The position numbers were made by a program, and so were the translations under genes. DNA of 32,249 bases, from positions 1 through 32,249 of IMG/VR virus record IMGVR_UViG_3300010354_000333; one strand, given 5' to 3'. The number at the start of each line of letters is the position of its first letter. Position 1 is the stretch's first letter. Positions 30,901-32,249 of the stretch are shown here, piece by piece. This DNA comes from a virus. The notes beneath the pieces were generated by a model. The model was not told the DNA's origin, did no database searches, and saw only the letters and a list, made by a program, of their open reading frames with translations.

Positions 30901-32249
30901 TGCGCTATCACTACCACTAGGTACCAGCTCTTGTATTCTTCTCTTTTCTCCCGTAATTGGATCATTGTAGTATGCACTACGAGCTCTTCCTGTAAAGAAT
31001 CTGCCTTTAGGTGTAACGTGGTACGGACCTCGGTATACTTGCGAAGTTCCTTTTATTACGTATGCAAATTGATTTGTTGATGATTTTTCTCCTTTAGTAT
31101 AAAAAACTTCATCGTAAGGTGATGCAACCGAGTTACCTACTTTAGTTACATTAACCTCTCCTGTGCCTTTTGGTGAAAAACCACGTAAACTAACGCTAAT
31201 ACCTTTAGCATATGCCGTAGTGAATGGGTCCGTATCTGGCTCAATTATTAGGGTATCAGCAGTTATACCTCTTGTTTTAGTTAAATCTATTCCATCAGCA
31301 AAAGCCTTTGTAAAAGGATCGGTGTCAGGTTCTATTATTGTTGTATCAGCACTAATTCCTCGAGTTTTACTTAAATCTATTCCATCAGCAAATGCGCGGG
31401 TAAACGGATCTGTGTCAGGTTCAACAATTATTGTATCCGCTAATAAGCTTCCTTGTGGAAATAATTTTATGCCGTCTGGAAGCCATGTTGTGAATGAATC
31501 TAGATCAGGTTCAATAATAGTAGTTTCAGCAGTTACATACTCATTAGGTATTGTCGGTATGCCATCAGGAAACCAGATTGTAAAGTCGTCTGTGTCTGGT
31601 TCAATGGTTGTGGTATCCGCAGTTATATTATCATCTGGGACAATTGGTATGCCATTTGGAAACCAGATTGTGAAATCGTCTGTATCTGGTTCAATAATGC
31701 TAGTGTCTGCTGTAAGATTATCGTCCGGAACAATTGGAATTCCATCTGGGTACGCTGTTGTAAATGAGTCCAGATCAGGTTCAATTATTAACGTATCCCC
31801 AGTAGGCTCATACACTGACGGTAGCGGTAGTAGGCTTTCGTAAGTGTCATCTTCAAACGTCGGTCTTCGTGCAACTCGTACTTTACTTCGCGTCAGTAAA
31901 TCTGATTCAATCACCAATCCAGTTTGCAAATTTGCACGATGTGGTACAATATTTTTTATGATATTGTATATTGAACCGTTAAAATATTGTAAAAGTTTTA
32001 TGTAGTTTTGTGACTTATTTCTTCCTGTTAACTTTTTAACATATTGTTGTTTTAGTCGAACTAAACTTGTATAACTTTCGTTATAGATATCCTCGTATCG
32101 GCCTATAAAATCATCCAAACTAAGACCACCAAATTGCTCAGCTATATCCTGATTTACCTCATCAGTTGGTGATAGGTATATTCCTAATCGTGGACTATCT
32201 ACCGGTTGATCGTCTTGTAATGACTTTTGTATTTTCAAGTCAAATTGCA
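27985..32249 (-). CDS. Giant repeat-containing virion protein, N-terminus outside window
   Basis: At least 1420 residues; the frame is open to the right edge and no ATG lies near it (the first start-like codon is a TTG at 32238), so the gene is 5' truncated. Residue numbers here count from that TTG. Residues 1-130 include LGIYLSPTDEVNQDIAEQFG and a helical stretch. Residues 147-835 hold 15 units of exactly 30 residues around (I/V)-E-P-D-T-D-P-F-T, interrupted by two copies of a ~115-residue module. Residues 850-1417 are beta-rich with no exact repeats. There is no signal peptide, enzyme motif or membrane segment. Repeat-bearing giant proteins at this position are likely tail, baseplate or fibre components; acidic units could bind Ca2+, which is inference. 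Confidence 0.8.
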   Translation of the reverse strand, partial: QFDLKIQKSLQDDQPVDSPRLGIYLSPTDEVNQDIAEQFGGLSLDDFIGRYEDIYNESYTSLVRLKQQYVKKLTGRNKSQNYIKLLQYFNGSIYNIIKNIVPHRANLQTGLVIESDLLTRSKVRVARRPTFEDDTYESLLPLPSVYEPTGDTLIIEPDLDSFTTAYPDGIPIVPDDNLTADTSIIEPDTDDFTIWFPNGIPIVPDDNITADTTTIEPDTDDFTIWFPDGIPTIPNEYVTAETTIIEPDLDSFTTWLPDGIKLFPQGSLLADTIIVEPDTDPFTRAFADGIDLSKTRGISADTTIIEPDTDPFTKAFADGIDLTKTRGITADTLIIEPDTDPFTTAYAKGISVSLRGFSPKGTGEVNVTKVGNSVASPYDEVFYTKGEKSSTNQFAYVIKGTSQVYRGPYHVTPKGRFFTGRARSAYYNDPITGEKRRIQELVPSGSDSAALYVKALFRWLTGNEADKYYNPYGIDLTRSRGISANTTIVEPDTDPFTTAYADGIDLTKTRGISADTLIVEPDTDPFTTAYADGIDLTKSRGISANTTIVEPDTDPFTRAFAEGIDLTKTRGISATTTIVEPDTDPFTTAFTNGIEIKRPFFYVRGSGEVSVTKVGNSAASPYDNFYYTKGSNDGVQPVLLLKSTGQIYRGTYHVRSNGEFYTGKPKREYYDNPLTQTRDRVEQLIASGSNDSKSYAKSLQKWLSANEADKYYNPIGIDLTRTRGISANTTIVEPDVDPFTTVNDSGIDLTRTRGISADTLIVEPDTDPFTTVNDGGIDLTRTRGISADTLIVEPDTDPSTIINDSGIDLTRTRGVSAETTLVQMDKDEFTTSFDKGIDIPSETVVIGTQYKQHEVVLQDRELYVTTAKVNEYNNKSITSQGTKDQLTYVDGAPIRQKESLEDTIQAYAGIKASQYQFYTWVGPVADPTVYTGYGLVSNSADFISVPSVRSDYSNPIGLQSDNHKFSDIMTERYISNYMDVPDYQGNLIGGYNTFAKFLAEYPSNGSITAQEYEQISTDITSRWRPMGVGEGATVPVTTIVDPLVSHSIIYGDNYVDPTEQWRLKAPGRPNKTANRLPDDSRWQIGNIVNPTTRAATQLTLNNFRVRFNTPLTFSNQNGNAGFTNAIYDMPPTTSFWQVTTTTFPGAVYGTYSSTVTPILMCWTGDDPTLAGDTSYSPSPAGFLVTSSLWHGRPNMVFGLPRAATKKERFYTKYRIKIRVAWISEVNLYGSIGGPTAIENDIGFYRTQDLTGFCDLYTPNTVTGSSDTNYKPIQTSIPLIPGETVQIELTYNQLRIYENYIASQNLNDKTYVGGYYDLGLRFRPAANITTSGGQIVLAFDLLTVDRIYEPPAQVQDWHVGPYASKGLFNLKYGGCKLTSPDFNQDSPDTIDKGPVVTIIQSDKPTFGIKVKPSSQGNFEFK
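29740..30099 (-). repeat. 30-residue tandem repeat block 3 (four units)
   Basis: Four 90-base units encoding variants of G-I-D-L-T-R-T-R-G-(I/V)-S-A-(D/N/E)-T followed by x-(I/V)-E-P-D-x-D-P-F. Three are close copies; the last is degenerate (LVQMDKDEFTT). Within this block the post-FT segment is TVNDSG or close to it, unlike the AYADG of block 2, so units resemble their block neighbours most. Confidence 0.88.
30100..30444 (-). repeat. Inserted ~115-residue module, copy 2
   Basis: Contains GSGEVSVTKVGNSAASPYDN, FYYTKGS, QIYRGTYHVRSNGEFYTG, a charged stretch with a YYDNP motif, and WLSANEADKYYNPIG. It matches copy 1 over its whole length and interrupts the 30-residue array exactly at a unit boundary. 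The core Y-x-G-x-Y-H-x6-G-x-F-x-T-G resembles a short module I recall in many phage structural proteins. Confidence 0.85.
30445..30828 (-). repeat. 30-residue tandem repeat block 2 (four units)
   Basis: Four near-identical 90-base units with consensus GIDLTK(T/S)RGISA and IVEPDTDPFTTAYAD. DNA identity between units is high, including runs repeated exactly such as gtaaatggatcagtatccgg (plus strand), indicating recent duplication or gene conversion. Confidence 0.9.
30829..31188 (-). repeat. Inserted ~115-residue module, copy 1
   Basis: Contains GTGEVNVTKVGNSVASPYDE, FYTKGE, QVYRGPYHVTPKGRFFTG, YYNDPITGEKRRIQELV and WLTGNEADKYYNPYG. It is homologous to copy 2 at 30100-30444. Both copies enter the array after a unit ending in GI and leave it at a GIDLTR unit start, so module plus adjacent repeats probably duplicated together. 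Confidence 0.85.
31189..31800 (-). repeat. 30-residue tandem repeat block 1 (seven units)
   Basis: Seven units of exactly 30 codons. The first four are diverged (IIEPDLDSFTTAYPDGIPIV, TIEPDTDDFTIWFPDGIP and similar), the last three are close to the block 2 type (IIEPDTDPFTKAFADGIDLT). Period is strict, with no insertions or deletions, so spacing seems structurally constrained. Confidence 0.9.

Noticed and set aside
29740-31800. CRISPR-like array because of regular 90-base repeats
   Set aside because: The repeats are in-frame coding units without spacers and encode a consistent 30-residue motif.
31163-31843. Plus-strand 226-codon open frame with regular repeats
   Set aside because: It is the antisense of the 30-residue repeat array; the repeat keeps the reverse frame open. 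No plus-strand gene neighbours or signals.
27985-32238. TTG at 32238 as true start of the giant repeat protein
   Set aside because: The frame stays open to the window edge with coding-like residues (QFD) before the TTG, and the N-terminal sequence looks internal, so the gene is truncated by the window.

Overview
The window is part of a T4-like tailed-phage (myovirus-type) genome, AT-rich, with every supported gene on the minus strand, so transcription runs from right to left. The T4-type head gene order is clear: large terminase (7014-8585), portal (5168-6982), two core-type proteins (4287-5141 and 3548-4300), prohead protease (2943-3539), several small head-associated proteins, and the acidic scaffold protein, which runs off the left edge (1-915). 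The major capsid gene would be expected just beyond position 1. There is no integrase, tRNA, CRISPR array, insertion sequence or bacterial housekeeping gene. Genes are packed with 1-8 base overlaps or very short gaps; the largest gap is 141 bases (916-1056). Start codons lack AGGAG-type Shine-Dalgarno sequences and have A-rich leaders. This would suit a Bacteroidetes-like host but does not prove one; several families resemble proteins I recall from marine T4-like phages.

Layout from right to left. Region 24485-32249 holds virion structural genes: a 5'-truncated giant protein with 15 exact 30-residue repeats and two copies of an inserted ~115-residue module, a conserved 244-residue structural protein, and a paralogous pair (350 and 537 residues). 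Region 19970-24485 is a nucleic-acid block: T7-type endonuclease I, DnaG/gp61-type primase, and a single polypeptide fusing Mre11 (gp47) and Rad50 (gp46). Region 15419-19943 holds a 1334-residue probable tail or adhesin protein and a small coiled-coil partner. Region 8602-15422 holds a three-domain nucleotidyltransferase-HAD-ligase protein, a ParB-like protein, a zinc-ribbon protein and several small proteins. Region 1-8585 is the packaging and head block.

Two patterns tie the window together. First, about a dozen otherwise unrelated proteins carry a short basic/hydrophobic N-terminus ending in (L/I)-x-E, which resembles the T4 capsid-targeting sequence cleaved by the prohead protease gp21, and a gp21-like protease is encoded here. 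Three unrelated proteins share almost the same tag, ending PLRE. This suggests a set of proteins packaged inside the head, possibly including the three-domain repair-type enzyme and a two-helix membrane protein. Second, the heptamer TATTTAT (coding strand) was found by eye eight times, each time 4-18 bases before a minus-strand start codon and not elsewhere in that orientation. It is a candidate promoter box unlike the T4 late box TATAAATA.
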